From Sulfitobacter sabulilitoris (GTDB taxonomy: Bacteria > Pseudomonadota > Alphaproteobacteria > Rhodobacterales > Rhodobacteraceae), in the NCBI RefSeq assembly GCF_005887615.1, contig NZ_VANS01000004.1, forward strand, positions 124,001-188,000: a stretch of DNA of 64,000 nt, read 5' to 3'. The translations under genes were made by a program, and so were the position numbers. Below the pieces are notes generated by a model. That model was not told the DNA's origin and made no database searches. It saw only the letters and a program-made list of their open reading frames with translations. Positions 17,765 through 27,466 of the stretch are shown one piece after another; position 1 is the stretch's first letter; each line of letters begins with the position of its first letter.

Positions 17765-18337
17765 TCAGGCCGGGACGTTGACGATCCGCGTCGGCAGGTT
17801 GGACAGGTGCCGGTCCACCAGCGCGCGTTCATCGGGGTGCAGCACCTGGTGGCGGGGATAGAGCGGGGCCGCGCGGTCGTCATGAATGGGCGTGTCCCAA
17901 TTGTCGGTGGTGGCAAAGAAATCGGCCACGCCATCGGCGCCGAACTCGCGCAGGAAACCCTGCACCACGACATCGAGATAGCTGAGCAGGATGACGTGAT
18001 CGCCGCTGGTCAGCATGTCGGCGGGTTGCACCGCGTAGACCGCGATGTCGGTGTCGGGGTGCAGATCATGCGCCACGGCGCCCTGTGCGGGAACGCGCGC
18101 ATAGCCGGTTTCGCGCAGGTCGAGCGTGGTCCAGTCCGCGCCCGGCACCCGCGCGATCAGTCCCGAAATCCGGTGTCCCGGTGCGGGAACACCGGTCAGA
18201 AACACGGTCTCGCGCCCCGGCGAGCGGACCCAGGCGCGGCGCCATCCCGACAAGGTGGCGCGGCGCGCATCGGGATAGGCGTGGGTGGCGCGGTTCACGA
18301 GGCTGCCGTAGCCAAAGAAATAGGGGTCTGTGATCAT
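17765..18337 (-). CDS. Gamma-glutamylcyclotransferase-like (GGCT/AIG2 fold) protein
   Basis: This 190-residue protein carries the fold signature FGYGSLVN near residue 7, which forms the substrate-binding loop in gamma-glutamylcyclotransferases. The rest of the fold follows, including LRETGYARV and IAVYAV. Members open gamma-glutamyl amides to 5-oxoproline, or process glutathione-type substrates. I cannot tell which applies. The start at 18337 has AAGAGG upstream and puts YGSL at the usual place. It is convergent with gltX and divergent from the glycine riboswitch. Confidence 0.75.
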   Translation of the reverse strand: MITDPYFFGYGSLVNRATHAYPDARRATLSGWRRAWVRSPGRETVFLTGVPAPGHRISGLIARVPGADWTTLDLRETGYARVPAQGAVAHDLHPDTDIAVYAVQPADMLTSGDHVILLSYLDVVVQGFLREFGADGVADFFATTDNWDTPIHDDRAAPLYPRHQVLHPDERALVDRHLSNLPTRIVNVPA

Positions 18338-18437
18338 GCGGGCCTCTTGTCCTTGCTGCGGCCATCCAATCATTCCGGCGCGGGCGCGACAAGGGTGCTT
18401 GACCGCCGCGGCCCACCCGGATTAGCTTGCGCCCATT

Positions 18438-18596
18438 CCACCACGGGAGAACCGGCGCAACACGCCGGTGCCGAAGGAGCAACCGCCCCGGAAACTCTCA
18501 GGCCAAAGGACCGCGGTGGTATGCGAACACTCTGGAGAGAGATGCGGCCCGTCCGCGTCCGCCGAAGGGATAACGATCTCAGGCGAAGAGACAGAG
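18438..18596 (+). promoter_or_regulatory. Tandem glycine riboswitch upstream of gcvTHP
   Basis: Two aptamers follow each other. Aptamer 1 (18438-18519) is closed by CCACCACGG/CCGCGGTGG (allowing mismatches) and contains CCGAAGGAGCAA and AACTCTCAGGCCAAAGGAC. Aptamer 2 (18530-18596) is closed by CTCTG/CAGAG and contains CCGAAGGGATAA and ATCTCAGGCGAAGAGACAGAG. These match the conserved core of both halves of the glycine riboswitch. It lies 89 bases before the gcvT start. It is expected to switch on the glycine cleavage genes when glycine is abundant. I did not identify the expression platform with certainty. Confidence 0.95.
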
Positions 18597-18684
18597 GGGG
18601 CATCGGAGCGCGGGATTGGTCCGCGCTTGGGGTGCCGGCGTTGACGCGCAAGACGCAAGTCCGGCCAGAACGGGGAGATGCCAG

Positions 18685-19809
18685 ATGACGGATTTGCAGC
18701 ATACGCCGCTTTTTGCACTGCACGAGGAATTGGGTGCCAAGATGGTGCCGTTTGCCGGCTATGCCATGCCGGTGCAATATCCGATGGGCGTGATGCAGGA
18801 GCATCAGCACACCCGCACGCAGGCCGGCCTGTTCGATGTCAGCCATATGGGCCAGGTGATCCTGTCGGGGGCCGATTGGGACAGCGTTGCGCTGGCCTTC
18901 GAGACGCTGGTGCCGATGGATGTGCTGGGGCTTGGCGACGGGCGGCAGCGCTATGGGCTGTTCACCAACGCACAGGGCGGCATCGAGGACGACCTGATGT
19001 TCGCGCGCCGGGGCGACGCGCTTTTCGTGGTGGTCAACGCCGCCTGCAAGGACGCCGACATCGCGCGGATGCGCGCCGGACTGCCGGACACGATTTCGGT
19101 CGGGCCGCTGGAGGACCGTGCTCTGCTGGCGTTGCAGGGACCGCAGGCCGAAGCGGTGATGGCAGGGCTTGACCCGGCCGCCGCCGCCATGCGGTTCATG
19201 GATGTGGCGGATCTGACGCTGGACGGTATCGCGGTCTGGGCCTCGCGGTCGGGGTACACCGGCGAGGACGGTTACGAGATTTCCGTACCGGCGGATCAGG
19301 CCGAGGCATTGGCGCGGGTTCTGCTGGCGCATGACGCGGTGGCCCCCATCGGGTTGGGCGCGCGTGATTCGCTGCGGCTGGAGGCCGGTCTGTGCCTTTA
19401 CGGCAACGACATCGACGCAGGCACCGATCCGGTCGAGGCCGGGCTGGTCTGGGCCATCCAGAAGGTGCGCCGCGAGGGCGGCGCGCGCGCAGGCGGCTTT
19501 CCGGGTGCCGAAGCGGTTCTTCACAGCCTGCACGACGGCCCGGCGCGCAAGCGTGTCGGTCTGCGCCCCGAAGGCCGCGCGCCGATGCGCGACGGCGTGG
19601 CGCTTTATGCCAGCGAAACCGCCGAGCTGCCGGTCGGGACGATCACCTCGGGCGGGTTCGGGCCGACGGTGGGCGGACCTGTCGCGATGGGCTATGTGCC
19701 GGATGCCTGCGCCAATGAAGGCACGCAGCTTTGGGGTGCCTTGCGCGGCAAGCGACTTCCGGTGACGGTGGTCAAGCTGCCGTTCGTACCGGCCAATTTC
19801 AAACGTTGA
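18685..19809 (+). CDS. gcvT: Glycine cleavage system T protein (aminomethyltransferase)
   Basis: GcvT transfers the methylene group from lipoyl-bound aminomethyl to tetrahydrofolate and releases ammonia. The protein has 374 residues and shows FAGYAMPVQY, LFDVSHMGQ and ARDSLRLEAGLCLYGND, the typical folate-binding and catalytic segments. The ATG at 18685 follows GGGGAG; an upstream GTG-type extension to 18616 would run back towards the riboswitch region and is unlikely. It is the first gene of gcvT-gcvH-gcvP behind a glycine riboswitch. Confidence 0.97.
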   Translation: MTDLQHTPLFALHEELGAKMVPFAGYAMPVQYPMGVMQEHQHTRTQAGLFDVSHMGQVILSGADWDSVALAFETLVPMDVLGLGDGRQRYGLFTNAQGGIEDDLMFARRGDALFVVVNAACKDADIARMRAGLPDTISVGPLEDRALLALQGPQAEAVMAGLDPAAAAMRFMDVADLTLDGIAVWASRSGYTGEDGYEISVPADQAEALARVLLAHDAVAPIGLGARDSLRLEAGLCLYGNDIDAGTDPVEAGLVWAIQKVRREGGARAGGFPGAEAVLHSLHDGPARKRVGLRPEGRAPMRDGVALYASETAELPVGTITSGGFGPTVGGPVAMGYVPDACANEGTQLWGALRGKRLPVTVVKLPFVPANFKR

Positions 19810-19830
19810 TCAAAAAGGGACACACAGGAC

Positions 19831-20190
19831 ATGAAATTCACGGAAGAGCACGAATGGTTGCGCGTCGAGGGCGATGAGGTCGTGGTGGGCATCACGATCC
19901 ACGCTGCCGAACAGTTGGGGGACGTGGTGTTCGTGGAGTTGCCCGACGAGGGCACCACGGTCAGCAAGGACGACGAGGTCGTGGTGATCGAAAGCGTCAA
20001 GGCCGCCTCTGATATTCTGGCGCCTGTGGATGGCGAGATCACCGAAGTGAACAGCACGCTCACCGACAACCCGGCCATGGTCAATGACGATCCACAGGGC
20101 GAGGCGTGGTTTTTCAAGATGAAGGTCAGCGACCCGTCCCAGATGGACGAATTCATGGATGAAGCGGCCTATCAGAAGTTCATCGGGTAG
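19831..20190 (+). CDS. gcvH: Glycine cleavage system H protein (lipoyl carrier)
   Basis: This 119-residue protein carries the swinging lipoyl arm that shuttles the aminomethyl group between GcvP, GcvT and the Lpd protein. The lipoylated lysine is in VVVIESVKAASD near residue 58. Length and acidic character are normal for GcvH. It lies 21 bases after gcvT, in the same operon. No lpd gene is present in the window, so the L protein must be encoded elsewhere. Confidence 0.97.
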   Translation: MKFTEEHEWLRVEGDEVVVGITIHAAEQLGDVVFVELPDEGTTVSKDDEVVVIESVKAASDILAPVDGEITEVNSTLTDNPAMVNDDPQGEAWFFKMKVSDPSQMDEFMDEAAYQKFIG

Positions 20191-20203
20191 CGCCCGGTTG
20201 CTG

Positions 20204-20253
20204 CCGCCGGAGCCTCCGGCGGGAGTATTTTTGACCTAAAGAAGCAGGGGGAC
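20204..20253 (+). repeat. Recurring intergenic element, copy 2, between gcvH and gcvP
   Basis: An 8-bp hairpin (CCGCCGGA 20204-20211 with TCCGGCGG 20215-20222) runs into GAGTATTTTTGACC and AAAGAAGCAGGGGGAC. The downstream AGGGGGA is the apparent ribosome binding site of gcvP. From position 20221 onward it is almost identical to the copy at 35973. The hairpin plus T5 could also attenuate transcription inside the operon. Confidence 0.7.
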
Positions 20254-20259
20254 TCCGTC

Positions 20260-23109
20260 ATGGCGTTCAAGCCAACCGAATATTTGCCATACGATTTCGC
20301 CAACCGGCGGCACATCGGACCGTCACCGGTGGAAATGTCGGAGATGCTGAACACCGTCGGCGTGGCCAGCCTGGATGCGCTGATCGACGATACCGTGCCG
20401 AAGGCGATCCGCCAGAAAGAGCCGCTCGCTTTTGGCAAGGCGATGTCGGAACGCGAAGTTCTGGAGCACATGCGCATTACCGCGTCACGGAACAAGGTGC
20501 TGACCTCGCTGATCGGGCAGGGCTATCACGGCACGGTCACGCCGCCCGCGATCCAGCGCAACATTCTTGAAAACCCGGCGTGGTACACCGCCTATACCCC
20601 CTACCAGCCGGAAATCAGCCAGGGCCGGTTGGAGGCGCTGTTGAACTTTCAGACCATGGTCAGCGATCTGACGGGGTTAGAAGTCGCCAATGCGTCGTTG
20701 CTGGACGAGGCGACGGCCTGCGCGGAGGCGATGACGATGGCGCAGCGCGTGGCGAAATCCAAAGCGACGGCGTTTTTCGTGGACCGCGATTGCCATCCGC
20801 AGAATATCGCGGTGATCAAGACCCGCGCCGCCCCGCTGGGCATCGAGGTGATCGTGGGCGATCCGGCCAAGATGGATGCGAGCGCCGTCTTTGGCGCGAT
20901 TTTCCAGTATCCCGGCACCTATGGCCATGTCCGCGATTTCACCGACCACATGACCGCCCTGCACGAGGCCAAGGCGGTGGGCATCGTCAGCGCCGACCCG
21001 CTGGCGCTGACGCTGCTGAAAGAGCCGGGCGCCATGGGCGCGGATATCGCCGTGGGCAGCACCCAGCGTTTTGGCGTACCCGAAGGCTACGGCGGGCCAC
21101 ACGCGGCCTACATGGCATGCCGCGATGCCTACAAGCGCGCGATGCCGGGCCGGATTGTCGGGGTGTCGATCGACGCGCACGGCAATCGCGCCTACCGGCT
21201 GTCGCTTCAGACGCGCGAGCAGCATATCCGTCGCGAGAAGGCCACCAGCAACGTGTGCACCGCGCAGGCGCTGCTGGCCGTCATGGCATCGATGTACGCG
21301 GTGTTTCATGGGCCGGAGGGCCTCAAGGCGATCGCCCAGCGGATCCATCGCAAGACCGTGCGCCTGGCCAAGGGGCTCGAGGAGGCGGGGTTCAAGGTGG
21401 ACCCGCAGGCCTATTTCGACACCATCACGGTCGATGTCGGGCCCTTGCAGGCGGCGGTGATGAAGTCGGCTGTGGACGAGGGCATCAACCTGCGCCGCGT
21501 GGGCGAACAGCGCGTCGGCATTTCGCTCGATGAACGTACCCGGCCGCAGACGCTGGAAGCGGTGTGGCGCGCCTTTGGCATCGTGCGCGAGGACCGCGAT
21601 TTCAAACCCGACTACCGCGTACCCGAGGACATGCTGCGCACCAGCGCGTACCTGACCCATCCGATTTTCCATATGAACCGCGCCGAGACCGAGATGATGC
21701 GCTACATGCGCCGGCTTTCGGACCGCGATCTGGCGCTTGACCGGGCGATGATCCCGCTGGGGTCGTGCACGATGAAGCTCAACTCCGCCGCCGAGATGAT
21801 GCCGGTGAGCTGGCGGGAGTTTTCGCTGCTGCACCCCTATGCCCCCGCGGACCAGGCCCAGGGCTATGCCGACCTCATCGAGGATCTGAGCGCAAAGCTG
21901 TGCCAGATCACCGGCTATGATGCGATCTCGATGCAGCCCAACTCGGGTGCCCAGGGCGAATACGCGGGGCTTTTGACCATCGCGGCCTATCACCGAGAAC
22001 AGGGGCAGGCGCACCGCAACATCTGCCTGATCCCGATGAGCGCGCATGGCACCAATCCGGCATCGGCGCAGATGGTCGGGTGGAAGGTCGTGGTGGTCAA
22101 ATCCGCCGCCAACGGCGACATCGACCTCGAGGATTTCCGCGCCAAGGCAGAGGCCGCGGGCGACAGCCTGGCGGGCTGCATGATCACGTATCCCTCGACC
22201 CACGGCGTGTTCGAGGAAACCGTGACCGAGGTGACGAAGATCACGCACGACCACGGTGGCCAGGTCTATATCGACGGGGCCAACATGAACGCGATGGTGG
22301 GCCTCTCGCGGCCCGGCGACATCGGCGGCGACGTGAGCCACCTCAACCTGCACAAGACTTTCTGCATTCCTCATGGCGGCGGCGGTCCCGGAATGGGACC
22401 CATCGGGGTGAAATCCCATCTGGTGCCGCATTTGCCGGGGCACCCGCTGGCGGGCGGCGATCACGGCCCGGTGTCGGCGGCCCCCTACGGCTCGCCCTCC
22501 TTGCTGCCGATCAGCTGGGCCTATTGCCTGATGATGGGGGGCGATGGGCTGACACAGGCGACGCGGGTCGCGATTCTGAACGCCAACTACATCGCCAAGC
22601 GGCTCGAAGGGGCGTATGACGTGCTCTACAAGGGGCCGACAGGGCGCGTCGCGCACGAGTGCATTTTCGACGTGCGTCCCTTTGACGACAGCGCCGGCGT
22701 CACGGTCGACGACATCGCCAAGCGCCTGATCGACGCCGGCTTTCATGCGCCGACGATGAGCTTTCCGGTGGCGGGCACACTGATGGTGGAGCCCACCGAG
22801 AGCGAGACCAAGGCCGAGCTGGACCGCTTTTGTGACGCGATGCTGGCGATCCGCGAGGAGATCCGCGCGATCGAGGACGGCGAGATGGACCGCGAGAACA
22901 ACGCGCTCAAGAATGCGCCGCACACGGTCGAGGATCTGGTCGGTGACTGGGACCGTCCCTATAGCCGGGAGCAGGGATGCTTTCCGCCCGGGGCCTTCCG
23001 GGTGGACAAATACTGGCCGCCGGTCAACCGCGTGGACAACGTCTATGGCGACCGCCACCTGATTTGTACCTGCCCGCCGATGGAAGACTACGCCGAGGCG
23101 GCAGAATAG
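20260..23109 (+). CDS. gcvP: Glycine dehydrogenase (decarboxylating), P protein
   Basis: This is the PLP enzyme that decarboxylates glycine and loads the aminomethyl group on GcvH. The 949-residue fused form contains both the alpha-like and beta-like halves. The PLP lysine is in [20 protein letters not shown] near residue 705. [15 protein letters not shown] marks the pseudo-active site of the N-terminal half. It is the last gene of the gcv operon, and its binding site AGGGGGA belongs to the recurring intergenic element. A strong inverted repeat follows at 23117. Confidence 0.98.
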   Translation: MAFKPTEYLPYDFANRRHIGPSPVEMSEMLNTVGVASLDALIDDTVPKAIRQKEPLAFGKAMSEREVLEHMRITASRNKVLTSLIGQGYHGTVTPPAIQRNILENPAWYTAYTPYQPEISQGRLEALLNFQTMVSDLTGLEVANASLLDEATACAEAMTMAQRVAKSKATAFFVDRDCHPQNIAVIKTRAAPLGIEVIVGDPAKMDASAVFGAIFQYPGTYGHVRDFTDHMTALHEAKAVGIVSADPLALTLLKEPGAMGADIAVGSTQRFGVPEGYGGPHAAYMACRDAYKRAMPGRIVGVSIDAHGNRAYRLSLQTREQHIRREKATSNVCTAQALLAVMASMYAVFHGPEGLKAIAQRIHRKTVRLAKGLEEAGFKVDPQAYFDTITVDVGPLQAAVMKSAVDEGINLRRVGEQRVGISLDERTRPQTLEAVWRAFGIVREDRDFKPDYRVPEDMLRTSAYLTHPIFHMNRAETEMMRYMRRLSDRDLALDRAMIPLGSCTMKLNSAAEMMPVSWREFSLLHPYAPADQAQGYADLIEDLSAKLCQITGYDAISMQPNSGAQGEYAGLLTIAAYHREQGQAHRNICLIPMSAHGTNPASAQMVGWKVVVVKSAANGDIDLEDFRAKAEAAGDSLAGCMITYPSTHGVFEETVTEVTKITHDHGGQVYIDGANMNAMVGLSRPGDIGGDVSHLNLHKTFCIPHGGGGPGMGPIGVKSHLVPHLPGHPLAGGDHGPVSAAPYGSPSLLPISWAYCLMMGGDGLTQATRVAILNANYIAKRLEGAYDVLYKGPTGRVAHECIFDVRPFDDSAGVTVDDIAKRLIDAGFHAPTMSFPVAGTLMVEPTESETKAELDRFCDAMLAIREEIRAIEDGEMDRENNALKNAPHTVEDLVGDWDRPYSREQGCFPPGAFRVDKYWPPVNRVDNVYGDRHLICTCPPMEDYAEAAE

Positions 23110-23116
23110 ATCTTGA

Positions 23117-23198
23117 TGCCTCCGGCGGCGGTATTTGACCCATTTGGAAGCGAAAGACTGCGTATTCCAAATGGATGAAAATACCGCCGCCGGAGGCA
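23117..23198. terminator. Long inverted repeat, probable bidirectional terminator
   Basis: Arms of 20 bases (23117-23136 and 23179-23198) are perfectly complementary: TGCCTCCGGCGGCGGTATTT and its reverse complement. Inside, CATTTGGA (23141-23148) pairs with TCCAAATG (23166-23173). The structure separates the convergent ends of gcvP and the ABC permease. Each arm carries the GGCGG-GTATTT core seen in the recurring intergenic element. Confidence 0.75.
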
Positions 23199-23206
23199 AA
23201 AATCTC

Positions 23207-25735
23207 TTATTCCCGCGCCCGCAGAACTTGTGCCGGGCGCGCGTTGATGGGACCCCAGGCAAAGGCGAGCCCCGCCAGCAGCGTGGCGACTACGCCTCCT
23301 GCCACGATGCTGAGCGCCGACGGCCAGATCACGGCGAAATCGGTTTCCATCACGTAGTGGCTGACCGCCCAGCCACCCAGAATCCCCGCCCCCAGCGCCA
23401 CCAGCCCCGCACAGAGGCCCAGCAGCGCGGCGCGCAGCGTGAAGCTGATCAGGATTGACCGGCGCGTTGCCCCCAGCGTTTTCAGCACTGCGGCCTCGTA
23501 GGTTCGGGCGCTGGTACCGGCGGAAGCGGCCCCGATCAGCACCAGGAAGCCGGTGAGCAACGTGGCCGCCGCGCCATAGGACGTGGCCGCCGCCAGACCG
23601 TTGAGCACCTCGGCCACGCGGTCGATGGCGTCGCGCACCCGAATGGCGGTGATATTGGGATACTGGCCAGCCAGATCCCGCAGAATCTGGGCCTCGGCGT
23701 CTTCCTCCGCATAGACGGTCGAGATGAAGCTGTGCGGCGCGCCTTGCAACGCGGCCGGGTTCATCGTCAGGATGAAGCCGATGCCGGCTGTCGAAAAATC
23801 AACATCGCGGAAGCTTGCGATGGTTCCGGTAATGTCGCGACCCAGCACGTTGATGGTGATCGTATCGCCAAGGTCGAGCCCCATTTCACCGGCTTCTTCG
23901 GCGGCAAAGCTGATGAGCGGCGGGCCGTCGTAATTCGCGGGCCACCAGTCGCCGGCGGTCAGGCGGGTATCGTCTGGCAACGCCTCGGCGTAGGTCACGC
24001 CGCGGTCGCCCTGCAGCACCCAATGATCGCCACCGACCTCGCGTGCGGGCCGGCCGTTGATCTGGGTCACGACCCCGCGCAGCATCGGCGCGGAATCGAT
24101 GCGCCGCACGGCAGGGTCGTTTTCGAGCCGTTCAGTATAGCCCGCCATCTGGGATTGCTGGATATCGACGAAGAAGTAACTTGGCGCGACATCTGGCAGG
24201 TTGCCGGAAATCGCCTGCCGCAGGTTGCCGTCGATCTGTCCCACGGCGGCCAGTACGGACAGGCCAAGCCCCAGCGACAGCACCACCGATGCCGCCCCTT
24301 CGCGCGGGCCGGATATGGCGGCCAATGCCCACCGCAGACGTGGGCGGCCGCGGCTGAACACTCCGCCGCGCCGCGATGCGAAGCGAATCAGCAGCGAGGA
24401 TGCAGCCAGAAGCAACAATGCCCCGGCGATGCCGCCCGCCGTCCAGAGCGTGAGCCGCCATGCGCCGGAAAACAGGCCCGCCAGTCCGACCAGCGCAACC
24501 AGTCCCGCGGCGATCATCGCCAGGTAGCGCGGCGCCGGCAATGCCTTGCCGCCTGACAGAGCGTCGCGAAACAAGGTGGCGGCCCGGACCTCTTCGGCGC
24601 GGGCCAGCGGCCAGAGCGTAAAGACGAAGGCAGTCAGAAGGCCGTAGATCGCCGCTTCGGCCAGAGGCGCGGGATAGAGCGCGAAGGCCGCGGGAATGGG
24701 CAGGCGCGCTTCGATCAGGGGGGCCAGCAGCAGGGGCGCCACGCCACCCAACAGCAGCCCGATCGCAATGCCCAGGAGCGACAAGGCGCCGATTTGCAGA
24801 AAATAGGTCTGGAAAATCAGCCCGCGTTCGGCCCCCAGCGTGCGCAGGGTCGCGATCACGCTGGTCTTGCCCGCGAGATAGGCGCGCACCGCCGCCGAGA
24901 CGCCGACCCCGCCCACGGCCAGGCCCGACAGCCCCACCAGCACCAGGAACGCGCCCAGACGGTTCACGAATTCCGCAACACCCGGCGCGCCATTGCGCGC
25001 GTCGGTCCAGCGCAGTCCGCTGTCGGTGAATGTGGCCCGCGCTTCGGCCTCGAGGGCCGCCAAATCGGCATCCTGCGGCAGGTCGAGGCGGTATTTCGTG
25101 GAATAGAGCGTTCCGGGAGCCAGCAGCGAGGAGTTTTCGAGACTGTCGGTCGTCACGATGGTCCTGGGTCCAAGCGCGAACCCGCCCGCGGCGCCGTCGG
25201 GTTCGCGGGTCAGGATGGCGCTCAGGTAAAAACCTTGTGTCCCAAGTTTGAACGTGTCGCCAACCGCGAGGCCAAGCCGATCCACCAGGACCCGCTCCAT
25301 CACGGCGCCGGGCAGGCCATCCTGACCGGCCAGCGCCGCGTCCAGCGTCATCTGGGGCTCAAGCCCGACGGTGCCGATCAGAGGATAGGCTTCGTCGACG
25401 GCTTTGATCTGCGTCAGCCCGCGTTCGGCGGTATCGCCGGTGCCTGTGACGGCCATCGACCGGAAATCGACGACTTCGGACAAGGTCAGCGCGGTGTCCG
25501 TCATCCAGTCGCGCTCGGCCTGGGTGGCGAAGCGGTAGGTGAATTCAAGTTCGGCATCGCCGCCCAAAAGCGCCGCACCTTCGCGCGACAGTCCTGCTTC
25601 GATCGCGGCGCGTACCGATCCCACGGCGGCGATGGCCGCGACACCAAGCGCAAGGCAGGACAGGAAGATGCGAAACCCCTTGAGCCCCCCGCGCAATTCA
25701 CGGCGGGCAAAGGTGGCGGCCAGTGCGATGCTCAT
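23207..25735 (-). CDS. ABC transporter permease, YbbP-like (FtsX/MacB type)
   Basis: This 842-residue membrane protein has an N-terminal anchor (residues 18-40), a large extracytoplasmic domain, a group of membrane spans around 250-500, a second extracytoplasmic domain and three C-terminal spans ending at about residue 835. This is the duplicated FtsX-domain layout of YbbP-type permeases. It overlaps the ATPase gene by four bases. Together they resemble E. coli YbbAP, whose proposed roles include export of hydrophobic or peptidase-linked substrates. As in E. coli, a tesA-like gene is divergent from the pair. Confidence 0.85.
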   Translation of the reverse strand: MSIALAATFARRELRGGLKGFRIFLSCLALGVAAIAAVGSVRAAIEAGLSREGAALLGGDAELEFTYRFATQAERDWMTDTALTLSEVVDFRSMAVTGTGDTAERGLTQIKAVDEAYPLIGTVGLEPQMTLDAALAGQDGLPGAVMERVLVDRLGLAVGDTFKLGTQGFYLSAILTREPDGAAGGFALGPRTIVTTDSLENSSLLAPGTLYSTKYRLDLPQDADLAALEAEARATFTDSGLRWTDARNGAPGVAEFVNRLGAFLVLVGLSGLAVGGVGVSAAVRAYLAGKTSVIATLRTLGAERGLIFQTYFLQIGALSLLGIAIGLLLGGVAPLLLAPLIEARLPIPAAFALYPAPLAEAAIYGLLTAFVFTLWPLARAEEVRAATLFRDALSGGKALPAPRYLAMIAAGLVALVGLAGLFSGAWRLTLWTAGGIAGALLLLAASSLLIRFASRRGGVFSRGRPRLRWALAAISGPREGAASVVLSLGLGLSVLAAVGQIDGNLRQAISGNLPDVAPSYFFVDIQQSQMAGYTERLENDPAVRRIDSAPMLRGVVTQINGRPAREVGGDHWVLQGDRGVTYAEALPDDTRLTAGDWWPANYDGPPLISFAAEEAGEMGLDLGDTITINVLGRDITGTIASFRDVDFSTAGIGFILTMNPAALQGAPHSFISTVYAEEDAEAQILRDLAGQYPNITAIRVRDAIDRVAEVLNGLAAATSYGAAATLLTGFLVLIGAASAGTSARTYEAAVLKTLGATRRSILISFTLRAALLGLCAGLVALGAGILGGWAVSHYVMETDFAVIWPSALSIVAGGVVATLLAGLAFAWGPINARPAQVLRARE

Positions 25736-26421
25736 TCCGCGGCCCGGTCCAGTTGCGCAAGCCGTCCATCGGCGAGCCGGATCACGCGGTCGCAGCGATC
25801 GGCCAGATCGCGGGCATGGGTGACAAGCACCAGCGTCGCGCCGTGTTGGTCGCGCAGCCCAAACAGCAGGTCCATGATGGCGGACCCGTTCGCCCCGTCC
25901 AGATTGCCGGTCGGTTCATCTGCCAGCAGGATGTCGGGGCGCGGAGCGGAGGCACGCGCCAGGGCCACGCGCTGCTGTTCGCCGCCCGACATCTGGCTGG
26001 GATAGTGGCCACTGCGATGCGCAAGGCCCACGACCTTCAGTTCCTCTGCGGCGCGGTCGAACGCGTCCCTGTCCCCGGCAAGCTCGAGCGGGGTGGCGAC
26101 GTTTTCCAGCGCCGTCATCGTCGGAATGAGGTGAAAGGATTGAAAGACCACGCCCATATGATTGCGCCGGAAGCGCGCGAGCGCGTCCTCGTTCATCTGG
26201 GTAAGATCCTGACCCAATGCACGCACCGTCCCGCCCGTTGCGCGCTCCAGCCCGCCCATGATCATCAAGAGCGATGACTTGCCTGACCCTGACGGCCCGA
26301 CAAGGCCGACGGTCTCGCCGCGCGACACCTCCATCGTGATGCCATGCAGGATATCGACCCGTCCGGCATTGCCATCGAGCGATAACGCCGCATCTTGAAG
26401 TGAGAAAACTGGATCGGACAT
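25732..26421 (-). CDS. ABC transporter ATP-binding protein, YbbA/LolD-like
   Basis: This 229-residue ATPase has Walker A GPSGSGKSSL near residue 39, the signature MSGGEQQRVALARA near 144 and Walker B ILLADEPTGNLDG. The NLDG sequence and total length are typical of the MacB/LolD/YbbA branch that works with FtsX-type permeases. Its stop overlaps the permease start by four bases. It is divergent from the esterase gene at 26467, separated by 45 bases that must hold both promoters. Confidence 0.9.
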   Translation of the reverse strand: MSDPVFSLQDAALSLDGNAGRVDILHGITMEVSRGETVGLVGPSGSGKSSLLMIMGGLERATGGTVRALGQDLTQMNEDALARFRRNHMGVVFQSFHLIPTMTALENVATPLELAGDRDAFDRAAEELKVVGLAHRSGHYPSQMSGGEQQRVALARASAPRPDILLADEPTGNLDGANGSAIMDLLFGLRDQHGATLVLVTHARDLADRCDRVIRLADGRLAQLDRAAE

Positions 26422-26466
26422 GTACGAGCGCCTTTATAGAGAGGTACGTCGTGATATGGAGGTTGG

Positions 26467-27123
26467 ATGCAAATGCGCAAGGTAATCGTCGGAACAGTCT
26501 TGATTTTATCGGCAACGGCTGCCCGTGCCGCCTGGGCCGAGGGCATGGTGATCGCCGCGCTGGGCGATAGCCTGACGCAAGGTTACGGCCTGGTGCAGGA
26601 CGAGGGATTCGTGCCGCAGTTGCAGGCCTGGCTGGATGCGCGGGGTGTCGATGCGCAGGTGATAAATGCGGGCGTGTCCGGCGATACCACCGCCGGCGGG
26701 CTCGCGCGTGTTGCGTGGACCCTGACGCCGGATGTGGACGCGATGATCGTGGCGCTGGGGGGCAACGACCTGTTGCGCGGGCTGGATCCGGGCGTCAGCC
26801 GGGCGAACCTCGACGGTATCCTGCAGGCTGCCGAGCAGGCCGATGTGGAGGTGCTGCTGGTGGGTATGGACGCGCCGGGCAACTATGGCCCCGAATACAA
26901 GCAGGCGTTCGACTCGATTTATCCCGAGTTGGCGGACAGCTATGGCACGCTTTATGCGCCGAGCTTTTTCGAGGGGCTTCAGATGGAGGGCGACGATCCG
27001 GCCTCGGTCCGCGCCTATATGCAGCCCGACGGCATTCACCCCAATGCCGAAGGCGTGGCCCTGATCGTCGAGACGCTGGGGCAAAGCGTTCTTGAGTTGA
27101 TCGCGGCCGCGCAGTCGTCGTGA
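26467..27123 (+). CDS. tesA: Periplasmic GDSL esterase/lysophospholipase, TesA-like
   Basis: This 218-residue SGNH hydrolase has a signal peptide (residues 1-24, ending AAWA). The four conserved blocks are ALGDSLTQGYG (catalytic Ser), AGVSGDTTAGG (Gly), ALGGNDLLRG (Asn) and DGIHPNAEG (Asp and His). TesA-type enzymes hydrolyse lysophospholipids, acyl-CoA and aryl esters in the periplasm. GGAGG stands before the ATG at 26467; a second in-frame ATG at 26473 is too far from it. The divergent ybbAP-like pair repeats the arrangement known from enterobacteria. Confidence 0.9.
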   Translation: MQMRKVIVGTVLILSATAARAAWAEGMVIAALGDSLTQGYGLVQDEGFVPQLQAWLDARGVDAQVINAGVSGDTTAGGLARVAWTLTPDVDAMIVALGGNDLLRGLDPGVSRANLDGILQAAEQADVEVLLVGMDAPGNYGPEYKQAFDSIYPELADSYGTLYAPSFFEGLQMEGDDPASVRAYMQPDGIHPNAEGVALIVETLGQSVLELIAAAQSS

Positions 27124-27206
27124 CGGATGGGCGAGGCAATGGAAAATTCGGGTTTTTCGGCCCGCGTTATTGAAAAAGCCGCCACGCGCGGGCGGTGGAA
27201 GACATG

Positions 27207-27229
27207 AAAACGGGCGCCCGTCGCGCCCG
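27207..27229 (-). terminator. Terminator of the cold-shock gene at 27260
   Basis: On the minus strand a 7-bp GC stem (27229-27223 with 27217-27211, loop of five) is followed by TTTT at 27210-27207. Confidence 0.7.
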
Positions 27230-27259
27230 CTCAGATCGCAATGTTCATGGTGTCAAAGC

Positions 27260-27466
27260 CTAGGCAAGCGCTATGTTCGCGGCGCTTTCACGGCCGTCGC
27301 GGCCGGCTTCGATGTCGAAGGTCACCTTTTGGTTGTCCGCGAGACCTGTCAGGCCCGCCCGCTCGACTGCGGAGATGTGGACAAAAATGTCCTTTCCGCC
27401 GCCATCAGGCGCGATAAAGCCGTATCCTTTGGTGGTGTTGAACCATTTGACGGTGCCAGTTGCCAT
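27260..27466 (-). CDS. Cold-shock protein, CspA family (copy 1)
   Basis: This 68-residue single-domain OB-fold protein binds single-stranded RNA and DNA and melts mRNA structure. RNP1 (KGYGFIAP) and RNP2 (DIFVHIS) are present. It differs from the second copy at 40058 at only four positions (Y/F, G/S, I/V, A/T). GGAGAG lies 9 bases upstream of the ATG at 27466. Upstream lies a long region shared with the divergent preT gene, which may give a structured 5' UTR as in other csp genes. Confidence 0.95.
   Translation of the reverse strand: MATGTVKWFNTTKGYGFIAPDGGGKDIFVHISAVERAGLTGLADNQKVTFDIEAGRDGRESAANIALA

Noticed and set aside
20677-23262. 861-codon open frame opposite gcvP
   Set aside because: Shadow of gcvP; composition is biased to His, Arg and Gln as expected from reversed GC-rich codons.
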